From positions 1 to 64,000 of the forward strand of contig JAFQEG010000004.1 in assembly GCA_017399145.1 (NCBI GenBank): a DNA stretch of 64,000 nt, written 5' to 3'. Within the stretch, counting starts at the first letter, position 1; every line of letters begins with the position of its first letter. Below the pieces are notes generated by a model. It saw only the letters and a program-made list of their open reading frames with translations. It made no database searches and was not told the origin of the DNA. The position numbers were made by a program, and so were the translations under genes. Shown one piece after another: positions 15,037 through 23,138 of this stretch. This DNA comes from Clostridia bacterium (GTDB lineage Bacteria; Bacillota; Clostridia; Oscillospirales; CAG-272).

Positions 15037-16770
15037 TTATTTTACCAAGTTGTAGGTAAAGGTTGTTTGAAGTGTGTCAGTTACTACAAGTGCCTTGCTT
15101 GCATTCAAGCTAGCATAGCTTGATTCAACTCCCTCTTGACCATTTACAAGAATAAATGCGCCACAGTAAAGTGCAAGGTCTGCAAAAGCGCCATGCTTCT
15201 CTGAGGTGCCCTCAAGACCGGCAACCTTCATTGAAATTACGTCGTATTTTGTATCTAGGCTAGAGAAATCAATAATTCCTGCCTTTGTGCCCTCCTTAAG
15301 AGTGCCATTTTCAAAAATCTCTGCACCCTCGCCAAGTGCAAGCTGAGTGCCGGCAACAAGACCATAGCCTGTAATTACATTGTTACCAAGCAAATTGTAT
15401 TCCTTAAGTGCATCTTGATTTACACGGAAGCTTTGCATTACTGCATAATTGCTTTGGTCCTCTGTATGTGTAATACCAAGGGCAACAAAGATTGGTGCAA
15501 GTGCATTTTCCTTGTCAAATTCCTTTTCACAAGCAACGCAAACGTATCTTGCGCTACCATTGTCGAAAAATCCATTAGCGCCTGTGTAGAAAATACCAAT
15601 TGACTCACCCTCGCCACTGTCGTGTCCCTTTGCAGGAACAATTGAAACGTCTGTAAATACATTTGCAAGCTTGTTTGAGCCATAGGCTGAATAAGCTTCG
15701 TAAGAATCAAAGGTGCCTGCACCGTTAACCGAAAATGTCATACTAGACGAATTTTCGCAATTTTCTGATGTATAGAAGCACAAATGCTGCGCTCCAGCAC
15801 CGTCACTACCAGGGTTAGGCTTTGAGCCTTTAAATGTGCAATCCTTGAATAAGAAATGAGTTCTACCGGATTTGTTTGTCATTGAACTAATTGTGCAATT
15901 TTCTACTAAAGCAAGATTGTTTTCAAGACTCCAGCAGTCAAGCTCAAAGTCTCCATTAAAAATTGTATTAGTAAACACAGTGCCCGTTGCTATGGTGTAA
16001 AACTGACATTTGGTAGCAAAATAACAGTCTGTCACTTTTACAATTTTTTTACCATTTGCCTGGCCTTGCAAGCCGATAGCAACACTATTACTCTTTGCAG
16101 CAACGTTTACAAATTCAAAGTTGTCTGTAACCGTGCCATTAGAACCAGTTTCAGAATAAACAATCTCTTCCCCTGCAAAGCCTCTTAGGTTTTCTGCATA
16201 AACACTTCCGTCAAGCACCCAAGCGTAAACCTTGCCTGAGTGGTAAACGTCAAGATTACCTCTTTCAGCAACAACACCATTTGAAATGGTTGGATTTGTA
16301 AATGTTGTATCAAGAACGCCTTGGTCGTTATACGCACCATTTGAGCCAATCATACGAAGCTTGGCGCTTGGATTATTAAGATAAAAGCCATTGATTCTTC
16401 CATTGTTTGGAATTGCATGAATAAAGCCGTTGTAAATCATAGTCACTGTTATGTTGTGCTTAAGAAGTATGCACACGTTATCCCCATAAGTTGTAACTAT
16501 ATTTTCAGCAAGGGTAAGCTCAACGTGGGACCCATCTGCATAGCCTGCAATAAAGGCACTTTCAGCACTTGTAGTGCCATAGAGGTCACCAATTGCAACA
16601 ACGCTTTCGCCCTTTGCAATTAAGTCAAGAGCAACCTTGCTTTCTAAGGATTGTACTAGATAGTACCTGTCAGTTACCTCTGGTACGTTTTCCTCTGCGC
16701 TCACAACAAGGGTAAGTAGTAAAACAAGAGAAAACGCAAGTAACAACGTAAATAAAATTCTCTTTTTCAT
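15037..16770 (-). CDS. Secreted protein with parallel beta-helix-like body and shared C-terminal module
   Basis: The ATG at 16770 has GGAGATGTTTT upstream and begins a signal peptide (KKRILFTLLLAFSLVLLLTLVVSAEE); the longer frame to 16911 has neither. The 577-residue product is exported. Residues about 80-400 have repeated 'N..I.NG.I...' strands as in right-handed beta-helices. A CVACEKEF knuckle (about residue 415) precedes a C-terminal module of about 150 residues. That module runs from 'LG....Q......Q.F.V....L' through 'GYGLVA' to 'TYNLVK', and it recurs in the 19399-20961 protein. No anchoring motif (LPXTG) is seen. It has its own promoter at 16802-16830. Function unknown; a surface or extracellular-matrix role is possible. 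Confidence 0.78.
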   Translation of the reverse strand: MKKRILFTLLLAFSLVLLLTLVVSAEENVPEVTDRYYLVQSLESKVALDLIAKGESVVAIGDLYGTTSAESAFIAGYADGSHVELTLAENIVTTYGDNVCILLKHNITVTMIYNGFIHAIPNNGRINGFYLNNPSAKLRMIGSNGAYNDQGVLDTTFTNPTISNGVVAERGNLDVYHSGKVYAWVLDGSVYAENLRGFAGEEIVYSETGSNGTVTDNFEFVNVAAKSNSVAIGLQGQANGKKIVKVTDCYFATKCQFYTIATGTVFTNTIFNGDFELDCWSLENNLALVENCTISSMTNKSGRTHFLFKDCTFKGSKPNPGSDGAGAQHLCFYTSENCENSSSMTFSVNGAGTFDSYEAYSAYGSNKLANVFTDVSIVPAKGHDSGEGESIGIFYTGANGFFDNGSARYVCVACEKEFDKENALAPIFVALGITHTEDQSNYAVMQSFRVNQDALKEYNLLGNNVITGYGLVAGTQLALGEGAEIFENGTLKEGTKAGIIDFSSLDTKYDVISMKVAGLEGTSEKHGAFADLALYCGAFILVNGQEGVESSYASLNASKALVVTDTLQTTFTYNLVK

Positions 16771-16801
16771 AAAACATCTCCATTTACTTTCAATATAAAT
16801 A

Positions 16802-16830
16802 AGTTTATCACAGGAGCGTGTAAAAGTCAA
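16802..16830 (-). promoter_or_regulatory. Promoter of the 15037-16770 gene
   Basis: On the minus strand, TTGACT and TAAACT are 17 bp apart with TGTGA before the -10. Confidence 0.75.
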
Positions 16831-16893
16831 CAAAAAAACGCACAAGCGGTTTTTGTTTGTTCCGCACAAAGCGAATTTTTCTTCAATGTAACT

Positions 16894-16924
16894 AAAAGCA
16901 ACCCCCGACAAAGGGGGTCGCTTT
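16894..16924 (-). terminator. Terminator of nnr
   Basis: AAAGC.ACCCCC pairs with GGGGGT.GCTTT. On the minus strand a short TTTTAG run follows. The hairpin overlaps the stop codon of the gene at 16923. Confidence 0.65.
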
Positions 16925-18431
16925 ACTTCATATTAGAGCGAATTATGTCCTCAATAGCCAGAGGCACGTATTTTACAGTATCACGAGGAGTTGCGGTAAT
17001 TTGCGAGTGAGCAAGCTCTGCCAGCTCTCCGGCTAGTCCGTTTACGTAAGTGCCAAGATAGGCACTTTCCAAGGCGGAGCGACCCTCGGCACTTGCTAAA
17101 AAGGCAGTAATAATTCCACTTAGCACGTCGCCACTACCACCCTTAGCCATTGCAGGGGACCCTGTGTCTGAAAAATACACATTTTCACCGTCCGTAATAA
17201 TGGTTGTAGGACCCTTCAAGACAAGGACTACGCCATATTCCTTCGCAAATTCCTTTGCAACTAAGACAGGGTTTTTTTCAATTTCATAGCTTGGCTTACC
17301 ACAAAGCCTTTCCATTTCCTTTAGGTGAGGTGTTATGACTATATCTGCCCTTGAGATTTTAAGTAGGTCTAGGTCCATAAAGGAAAGTGCGTTTAATCCG
17401 TCTGCATCTATTAAAAGCTTGCCCTCGTAATTTTTCAAAAGGTACTCAACTAAAAGCTGTGTGTCCTTAGTACAGCCAATGCCCATACCAACACCAATTG
17501 CTTTTGTACGACGACAAAGAATTTCAATTTCCTCTTGGTCAAATTGTATATGCCCATTTCCATTGTCCTCAAGAGGATATAGTGTGCTTTCTAAAAGATA
17601 GGGCGCAACTGCCCTTGCAAGGCTCTCTGCCACGGCTAGCATAACCACCCCTGCACCACAGCTAACAGCCGAAGAAGCAAGGTTAGCAAGCTTAATTGCC
17701 CCACTGTACTCTATTGACCCACCAATCAAGGCTAAATAGCCATAGCTTCCCTTGTGTGAATAATGCATTCTTTTAAAAAGAAGGGACCCTGTGTCGCTTT
17801 TTTCAATTAAGTAGTAGGGTGTGTCTTGAATTTCAATGCCTATATCACAGCATACAAGCTGACCTATATAGTCCTTAGCTCGACCTAGGAAGTGTCCACT
17901 CTTGTATTCACCAATAGCAACGGTTAAATTACTAACAACTGCCAGCTCGCCAAGTCCACTATCCCCGTTTAACCCACTGTTTATGTCTGTCGACACAACG
18001 TAAGCACGTGAGTTGTTTATCTTTTCAATAGCAGTTTTGTAAGGGTCAAGTACAGTCCCACTAAAGCCTGTACCAAAAATGCAATCAACTAACACATTGT
18101 ATTGCCTAAGTGGTGTATCTGCCTTAAGCAAGGCAACGGAAATTCCCATTTTTATGCACAAATCCCTGTAATAAATTCCGTCAGGAGTCACAGGGGGTTC
18201 AACCATATAAACGTCAACCTCAAAGGACTTTTCCTTCAAAATGGTAGCTAAAGCATACCCGTCACCACCATTGTTGCCCTTGCCACAAATGATAGCAATC
18301 CTGCCCCACCACTTAACCGAGTCAAAAATCCCCTTTGATGCCCGATACATCAATTCCCTTGATGGCACACCACTCTTGATAGTGTAAGCATCGCTTTTTC
18401 TCATGTTATCTACGCTAACTACTTTTTTCAT
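16923..18431 (-). CDS. nnr: Bifunctional NAD(P)HX epimerase/ADP-dependent NAD(P)HX dehydratase
   Basis: The enzyme repairs hydrated NADH and NADPH (NADHX, NADPHX). The N-terminal YjeF_N epimerase domain is residues about 1-205, with GKGNNGGDGYALA (about 52-64) and DCIFGTGFSG. The C-terminal ribokinase-like dehydratase domain has 'IDADGLNAL', 'VITPHLKEMERL' and the nucleotide-binding GSPAMAKGGSGDVLSG. At 502 residues the length is normal for the fused form. The start at 18431 is chosen for AAAGGAGTAAAT upstream and because the family begins near MKKVVSV; the frame to 18455 is an artefact. It lies downstream of the SGNH hydrolase gene, separated by a hairpin array. Confidence 0.95.
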   Translation of the reverse strand: MKKVVSVDNMRKSDAYTIKSGVPSRELMYRASKGIFDSVKWWGRIAIICGKGNNGGDGYALATILKEKSFEVDVYMVEPPVTPDGIYYRDLCIKMGISVALLKADTPLRQYNVLVDCIFGTGFSGTVLDPYKTAIEKINNSRAYVVSTDINSGLNGDSGLGELAVVSNLTVAIGEYKSGHFLGRAKDYIGQLVCCDIGIEIQDTPYYLIEKSDTGSLLFKRMHYSHKGSYGYLALIGGSIEYSGAIKLANLASSAVSCGAGVVMLAVAESLARAVAPYLLESTLYPLEDNGNGHIQFDQEEIEILCRRTKAIGVGMGIGCTKDTQLLVEYLLKNYEGKLLIDADGLNALSFMDLDLLKISRADIVITPHLKEMERLCGKPSYEIEKNPVLVAKEFAKEYGVVLVLKGPTTIITDGENVYFSDTGSPAMAKGGSGDVLSGIITAFLASAEGRSALESAYLGTYVNGLAGELAELAHSQITATPRDTVKYVPLAIEDIIRSNMK

Positions 18432-18446
18432 ATTTACTCCTTTAGA

Positions 18447-18530
18447 CTGTTTCACCCTTGCAAAGCAAGGATTTAACCGTGCGTTAGCACGATTTCATCA
18501 CGAAGTGATTTCACAAAGCGCCGTTGGATT
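18447..18530. repeat. Hairpin array with TTTCAT linkers
   Basis: Successive unlike hairpins are CCTTGC-AAA-GCAAGG, CGTGC-GTTA-GCACG and CAC-GAA-GTG, joined by ATTTAAC/ATTTCAT linkers. A degenerate last unit runs up to the stop codon of the SGNH gene. Confidence 0.8.
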
Positions 18531-19190
18531 TCATTCGCAAATGAGGTTTTCAAGCACCTTGATAACCTCATTTGCGATAACTGCATGTCCTGCCTCGGTT
18601 GGATGCACTCCGTCCCAAATCCAATATTTTGGGTTGGGAGAGTGTCGCCTTTCGTCAAATAAATGCTGAAGCGGTACAAAGATTGCACCCTGTTTTTCTG
18701 CAATTTCTCCACAAGCAATTTGTATATTTTTTAGCTTTCTTCCAACAAAATCTTGACTTATATTTTCCTGTGGTGCTTGGTCGTCAATATAGGCAAATGG
18801 CTCTAAAATTATTATCTTTAGCTTTGGATTTTGTTCTCTTGCCATTTGGAGCAATTTTTCGTATCTTCCACGGTAGCCGATTGCTTCCCCGTCGTATTCG
18901 CACCCTGCGTAGCCACACCTTGAGTCGTTTGTGCCAATTAGCATAATTAAAACGTCGGGCTTTTCTAAAAGAGTGTCATTTTCCCATCTTTCAAGCAATT
19001 CCTCAGTGCGATTTCCGCTAACACCTCGGTTAATAAACTCAAGTCCACGGTCGTTATATTCAAGCCCTAAAAGTCCTGTTACTATGTAAGGGTACGCATG
19101 TCCTATTTGATGATTTTTGTCCCATCGGGACTCTATTTCCTTGTATCTGTTTCCATCTGTGATGGAATCTCCTTGAAATAAAATTCTCAT
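18531..19190 (-). CDS. SGNH/GDSL-type hydrolase
   Basis: The 219-residue protein shows all four blocks of the SGNH hydrolase superfamily. Block I is FQGDSITDG with nucleophile S9, block II is NRGVSGNR, block III is IGTNDS, and block V is DGVHPTEAGH with the catalytic Asp and His. There is no signal peptide, so it should act in the cytoplasm. Relatives deacylate sugars, lysophospholipids or short esters; the substrate is unknown. AAAGGTCGC precedes the ATG, and a promoter lies at 19215-19243. It could be co-transcribed with nnr through the hairpin array. Confidence 0.92.
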   Translation of the reverse strand: MRILFQGDSITDGNRYKEIESRWDKNHQIGHAYPYIVTGLLGLEYNDRGLEFINRGVSGNRTEELLERWENDTLLEKPDVLIMLIGTNDSRCGYAGCEYDGEAIGYRGRYEKLLQMAREQNPKLKIIILEPFAYIDDQAPQENISQDFVGRKLKNIQIACGEIAEKQGAIFVPLQHLFDERRHSPNPKYWIWDGVHPTEAGHAVIANEVIKVLENLICE

Positions 19191-19214
19191 ACTGCGACCT
19201 TTCGTTTTTTCTTT

Positions 19215-19243
19215 ATTTTAACATACTTTATAATTCATTTCAA
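19215..19243 (-). promoter_or_regulatory. Promoter of the SGNH hydrolase gene
   Basis: On the minus strand, TTGAAA and TAAAAT are 17 bp apart, 25 bases before the ATG. Confidence 0.75.
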
Positions 19244-19330
19244 CTGCAAATTTTTAACCTTAATGAGAATAAACAACCAAAAAATCTTAATTTATGATTA
19301 TATCTTGCGATTTTTTGACAATTTGCACTA

Positions 19331-19359
19331 TTGACATTGACTCTCTGATATGTTATTAT
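19331..19359 (+). promoter_or_regulatory. Promoter of the secreted LRR gene
   Basis: TTGACA and TATTAT are 17 bp apart. A second -10-like TATAAT lies 13 bases further on. Confidence 0.75.
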
Positions 19360-19398
19360 TATATTGATATAATATCCATTTTTTAAAGGAGATAAATT

Positions 19399-20961
19399 AT
19401 GAAAAAGAAATTACTTTTATTTGTAGTAATGCTTTCAATGCTTGCTTGCATGTTAGCAGTTACTGCACTTGCCGTTGAGGTTGATGGTATTTACTACTCA
19501 CTTAACGGAAGTGGCGAAAACGCTTATGCCATAGTTACCTCAGAAAACAGAACCTCCTGTACTCTTGCTGACGTTGTAATTCCTGCAACAATTACAGTTG
19601 GTGACGTTACCTACAAGGTTACTGAAATTGCCTCCTCTGCTTGGGGTAATAACTATTCTAGCTATGCAGATAACACAAAGACCAACCAATTTATTAAGTC
19701 CATAGTAATTGGTCCAAACGTTAAATCCGTTGGAAATCACGCATTCAGATGTCTTCCATACCTTGAGGAAGTAGTGTTTGATAACTATTCAGCTGCGTCT
19801 GCAATTTCTATGGGAAATGCTGAATTTATGTATAACGACCTTTTAACAACCGTTACCTTTACAGAAAGATGCAAGGTTTCTCAAATTGGTAGCAACTGCT
19901 TTGCTTATTGTAACTCGCTAACAACCGTAGATTTCCTTTCGCCAAGCATAACCAATATTGGCGGTAGCGCTTTCAGAGATTGTGATATAAAAACTCTTGA
20001 CCTTTCCAAAACAAGCGTTACAACAATATACGGTTGGGCGTTTGGTGGAAACAAAAACCTTTCAACAATCAAATTCTCCAATACTCTTGAAGAAATTCAA
20101 AGCAACTCCCTTCAAAATACCATTGCACAGTCAGTAGTTTTCCCTCACACTCTTACAAAAACAACTGGAGAGGTTTTTGGTGGATGCTCACAAACAAAGC
20201 TAATGGTATTCCCTGCTTTGACAGAGGGTCAGTGCTCCATCTCTAAGACAATGCTTCACAACCTAAAGCCAAACGTAGTTATTTACGCAGGCAACAACCC
20301 AGAATTCTTAAAGAGCTCAATCAACAACTTCTCACAATACGACATTCAACCATTTGAAAATTACGTACCAGGCACAACCTATGCAAAAAATACTATTTTC
20401 TACGGTGCAGATACCTGCCAAGCATGTAACGGTCTTGTAGGCGAAAGAGAGTTCGTATTTACCTCACTTGCAGAGGTTATGAAGGACCAAGCCCTTTGCA
20501 CAAACTGTGGTGCAGGCGACGTTACAACCTACCCAGCTGTATTTACAAACCTAGGCTTTGCTACCTTTGATATCAATCATAGCATTACACAAGGCTTTGT
20601 AATCTGCAAAGCTTCACTTGAATTGTATAACGAAAAGTTCCCAGAATCACAGGTTTCCGAGTATGGTCTTGTTGCAGTAGCAAAATCAAGAGTTGACTCC
20701 GAAAACACCGCCTTTGATAGCGAGGGCAACAACAAGACAGGTGTTACAAGCATTGAAATGTCAAACCGTGGCTACGACCTAATCGAGGCTAGAATCACAG
20801 GCTTCGACCCAAGCCAAACACTAGACGACGGCACGTCCTATGCCGACATTGAGCTTTATATCAACGCATACGTTTACGTTGGCGACACCATCTACTACCT
20901 ATCAAATGGTCAAAGTGGAACAACATTAACCGGCGCAATTACCTATAACTCAGTTAAATAA
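19399..20961 (+). CDS. Secreted BspA-type leucine-rich repeat protein
   Basis: The 520-residue protein has a signal peptide (KKKLLLFVVMLSMLACMLAVTALAVE, cleavage near residue 26). About six LRR_5 (BspA/TpLRR) repeats follow at residues 45-290, shown by recurring 'V..I...AF..C..L..V.F' units. Cys pairs CQAC (about 337) and CTNC (about 369) look like a small metal or disulphide module. The C-terminal 130 residues ('YGLVAVAKS', 'ITYNSVK' end) match the C-terminal module of the 15037-16770 protein. BspA-type LRR proteins of gut bacteria often act in adhesion, which is inference here. AAAGGAGATAAATT precedes the ATG. Two terminators in a row follow. Confidence 0.87.
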   Translation: MKKKLLLFVVMLSMLACMLAVTALAVEVDGIYYSLNGSGENAYAIVTSENRTSCTLADVVIPATITVGDVTYKVTEIASSAWGNNYSSYADNTKTNQFIKSIVIGPNVKSVGNHAFRCLPYLEEVVFDNYSAASAISMGNAEFMYNDLLTTVTFTERCKVSQIGSNCFAYCNSLTTVDFLSPSITNIGGSAFRDCDIKTLDLSKTSVTTIYGWAFGGNKNLSTIKFSNTLEEIQSNSLQNTIAQSVVFPHTLTKTTGEVFGGCSQTKLMVFPALTEGQCSISKTMLHNLKPNVVIYAGNNPEFLKSSINNFSQYDIQPFENYVPGTTYAKNTIFYGADTCQACNGLVGEREFVFTSLAEVMKDQALCTNCGAGDVTTYPAVFTNLGFATFDINHSITQGFVICKASLELYNEKFPESQVSEYGLVAVAKSRVDSENTAFDSEGNNKTGVTSIEMSNRGYDLIEARITGFDPSQTLDDGTSYADIELYINAYVYVGDTIYYLSNGQSGTTLTGAITYNSVK

Positions 20962-20963
20962 CA

Positions 20964-20998
20964 AAAAAAGTCCGTCACCTAGACGGACTTTTTTATCC
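20964..20998 (+). terminator. Terminator of the secreted LRR gene
   Basis: AAGTCCGTC-ACCTA-GACGGACTT is followed by six T residues. Confidence 0.92.
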
Positions 20999-21006
20999 CA
21001 ACAAAT

Positions 21007-21046
21007 ATTTAAAAAGGCTTGACACCTAGTCAAGCCTTTTTATTTT
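21007..21046. terminator. Second terminator, bidirectional
   Basis: AAGGCTTGAC-ACCTA-GTCAAGCCTT lies between A and T runs. It has the same ACCTA loop as the terminator directly upstream. Confidence 0.88.
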
Positions 21047-21075
21047 CCGAGGGCTAGCGAAACGAGTGCAGAAGA

Positions 21076-21111
21076 CAAAAAAAGAAGAGATTTTGCAAAA
21101 TGCAAAATCTC
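21076..21111 (-). terminator. Terminator of citZ
   Basis: GAGATTTTGC and GCAAAATCTC form a perfect 10-bp stem. On the minus strand it is followed by TTCTTTTTTTG. The remaining 90 bases up to the citZ stop show nothing else. Confidence 0.85.
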
Positions 21112-21203
21112 AACCTTTAATATTTACTTTATTGCTTAGCAAGACAATAATCTATTAAGATATTCCCGTCTGCTTTTGTTCTGTGCTTGTTGCAGCAGCC
21201 CGA

Positions 21204-22580
21204 CTACTTTCTCTTGTCCATAGGAATATACTCATGACGAGGGCAAACGTGCTGATAACCGGGACGAATAATCTTTCCGTTGAGTAGTAGCTCCTCAAGA
21301 CGGTGAGCACTCCAACCGGCAATTCTTGCGATTGCAAAGATTGGGGTAAATAGCTCCGTTGGAAGTCCTAGCATATTGTAGACAAAGCCGGAATAGAAGT
21401 CCACGTTTGCGCTAACGCCCTTATAAATCTTTCTTTCCTTAGCTATAACCTCAGGGGCGAGTCGCTCGATAAGTGCGCAAAGCTTGTAGTCCTTTTCAAC
21501 GCCCTTTTCCTTAGCAAGCTTTTCAACAAAGGTCTTGAAAACCTTAGCACGAGGGTCGCTAAGTGCGTAAACTGCGTGTCCCATTCCGTAAATCAAGCCC
21601 TTACCATCAAATACCTCTTTGTTAAGGATTTTTGTAAGGTAGTTCTTAATTTCTTCCTCGTTTGTGTAGTCCTCTACATTTTCCTTAATATTCTTTACCA
21701 TTTCAACAACCTTAGCATTTGCGCCACCGTGACGAGGACCCTTAAGAGAGCCTAGAGATGCTGCAATTGCAGAATAGGTATCTGTACCAGATGAGGTTAC
21801 AACGTGAGTTGTAAAGCTAGAGTTGTTACCACCACCGTGCTCTGCGTGAAGCACTAGTGCAAGGTCCAAAATCTGCGCCTCAAGTGGTGTAAAGGTACCG
21901 TCCTTTCTTAGCATATAAAGAATATTTTCAGCCGTTGAATACTCAGACTTTGGACGTCTAATAATTAGTGACTTTTTCTTTTCGTAATATAGGTAGCTAC
22001 GATATGCGTAAACTGCCAAAAGTGGCATTTCGGAAATCAACTGTAAGCATTGACGAAGCACGTTTGGAATGCTTGTATCATCTGCCTTGTCGTCATAGGC
22101 ATAAAGGGTCAAGACACTTCTTGCCAAAACGTTCATCATATCCTTACCGCCTGCCTTCATAAGCACGTCACGGACAAAGTTACGAGGCAAGGACCTGTAC
22201 TTGTTGAGTAGGTCGCAAAACTCCTTAAGTCCCTTCTTATCTGGCAAGCTACCGAATAATAGCAAATAAACAGTTTCCTCAAAGCCTTGACGATTGTCAG
22301 TCAAAAATCCGTTTACAAGGTCGTTTATATTGATACCACGATAATAAAGCTCACCATCACAAGGAGTCCTTGTGCCGTCCGGATTGTCGATAAATGAGTT
22401 AATCTCAGAAATTTCAGTAAGACCTGCCACAACACCCTTACCGTTTAGGTCACGAAGTCCGCGCTTTACGTCGTACTTAATGTACATTTCGGGCTCGATT
22501 TTGGTTGTGCTGGAGCACATTTCCACATAAGACATTATCTGTGGGGTTATTTTTGTTAGTTCTTTTTTTGCAGTTGCCAT
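21204..22580 (-). CDS. citZ: Citrate synthase
   Basis: The enzyme condenses oxaloacetate and acetyl-CoA to citrate. The 458-residue sequence has the catalytic residues in context: His in LHAEHGGGNNSSF, His in YGMGHAVY and Asp in NVDFYSGF, plus the GPRHGGAN substrate loop. It is longer than the usual 370-380-residue bacterial type I enzyme, with an N-terminal extension of about 70 residues of a kind common in clostridial citrate synthases. In an anaerobe it would feed glutamate synthesis rather than a full cycle. The start at 22580 has GAGGGAAACAAT upstream and begins MATAKKEL; the frame to 22649 runs into repeat B. No aconitase or isocitrate dehydrogenase gene is adjacent. Confidence 0.95.
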   Translation of the reverse strand: MATAKKELTKITPQIMSYVEMCSSTTKIEPEMYIKYDVKRGLRDLNGKGVVAGLTEISEINSFIDNPDGTRTPCDGELYYRGININDLVNGFLTDNRQGFEETVYLLLFGSLPDKKGLKEFCDLLNKYRSLPRNFVRDVLMKAGGKDMMNVLARSVLTLYAYDDKADDTSIPNVLRQCLQLISEMPLLAVYAYRSYLYYEKKKSLIIRRPKSEYSTAENILYMLRKDGTFTPLEAQILDLALVLHAEHGGGNNSSFTTHVVTSSGTDTYSAIAASLGSLKGPRHGGANAKVVEMVKNIKENVEDYTNEEEIKNYLTKILNKEVFDGKGLIYGMGHAVYALSDPRAKVFKTFVEKLAKEKGVEKDYKLCALIERLAPEVIAKERKIYKGVSANVDFYSGFVYNMLGLPTELFTPIFAIARIAGWSAHRLEELLLNGKIIRPGYQHVCPRHEYIPMDKRK

Positions 22581-22581
22581 A

Positions 22582-22988
22582 TTGTTTCCCTCGTGCGCAC
22601 ATAGTGGGTAGAACAAAAAGCGGTAACTTGCCACACTTGTTTCTAACACCTGTGCTTTCCAATTTTATTTTATTTTTGCTACTGTTTTTCTTTTTTAAGG
22701 TTGAAAGTGTTTCACACTTTCTTCATTTTTCGCTTTTTTAGTCGCGACCTTGTTCTCTGCCGTACGAAGTACGCCTACGGGAACCCCCAAAACTCATTCT
22801 TCGCTTCGGGGAACCCCTGCCGACGAAAACAAGTTCACGCCTTCTACCTCACTATCTGCTTGGTGCTCTCCAATTTAGTTAGCGAGTGTATATTGTTTCG
22901 TTCGTGCGCACATAGTGGGTAGAACAAAAAGCGATAACTTGCCACACTTGTTTCTAACACCTGTGCTCTTCAATTTCTTCATTTTTCG
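22582..22988 (-). repeat. Structured interspersed repeat, copy B plus partial copy B' (upstream of citZ)
   Basis: A full unit (22590-22895) is followed by a second copy of its first 95 bases (22895-22988), both starting CGTGCGCACATAGTGGGTAGAAC. Read on the citZ strand the order is short module, long module, short module, gene. Hairpins include GAAAGTGT-TTC-ACACTTTC and CGTAC-GAA-GTACG. The end arm TTCTACCTCACTAT could pair with either short module. The unit ends 9 bases before the citZ ATG. No gene is seen in the 558-bp gap. Confidence 0.85.
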
Positions 22989-22989
22989 C

Positions 22990-23013
22990 TTTATTTTAGC
23001 GCGCTAAAATAAA
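22990..23013. promoter_or_regulatory. 24-bp perfect palindrome downstream of a putative citZ promoter
   Basis: The half-site TTTATTTTAGCG (22990-23001) is followed directly by its reverse complement. On the minus strand it starts a few bases after an extended -10, TGC-TACAAT (23028-23023), whose -35 is poor. It could be an operator for a dimeric regulator or a 5' hairpin. Confidence 0.6.
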
Positions 23014-23138
23014 ATATACCCCATTGTAGCATATAAATGTTAACAAAATGTTAACAAACGTAAGAAAACTAATTTTTATTTAATAATTTTTTACACTTGT
23101 TAGGGTGATATTCATTTTATGCATTAAAAATTGAATAA

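Noticed and set aside
21112..21203. Possible tRNA or small gene between the citZ terminator and its stop
   Set aside because: No cloverleaf, T-loop sequence or ribosome binding site with open frame is present.
22581..22649. Upstream extension of citrate synthase to 22649, and likewise of rsmG to 25249
   Set aside because: The extra residues are translated from the structured repeat. The true starts have ribosome binding sites and family-typical N-termini.
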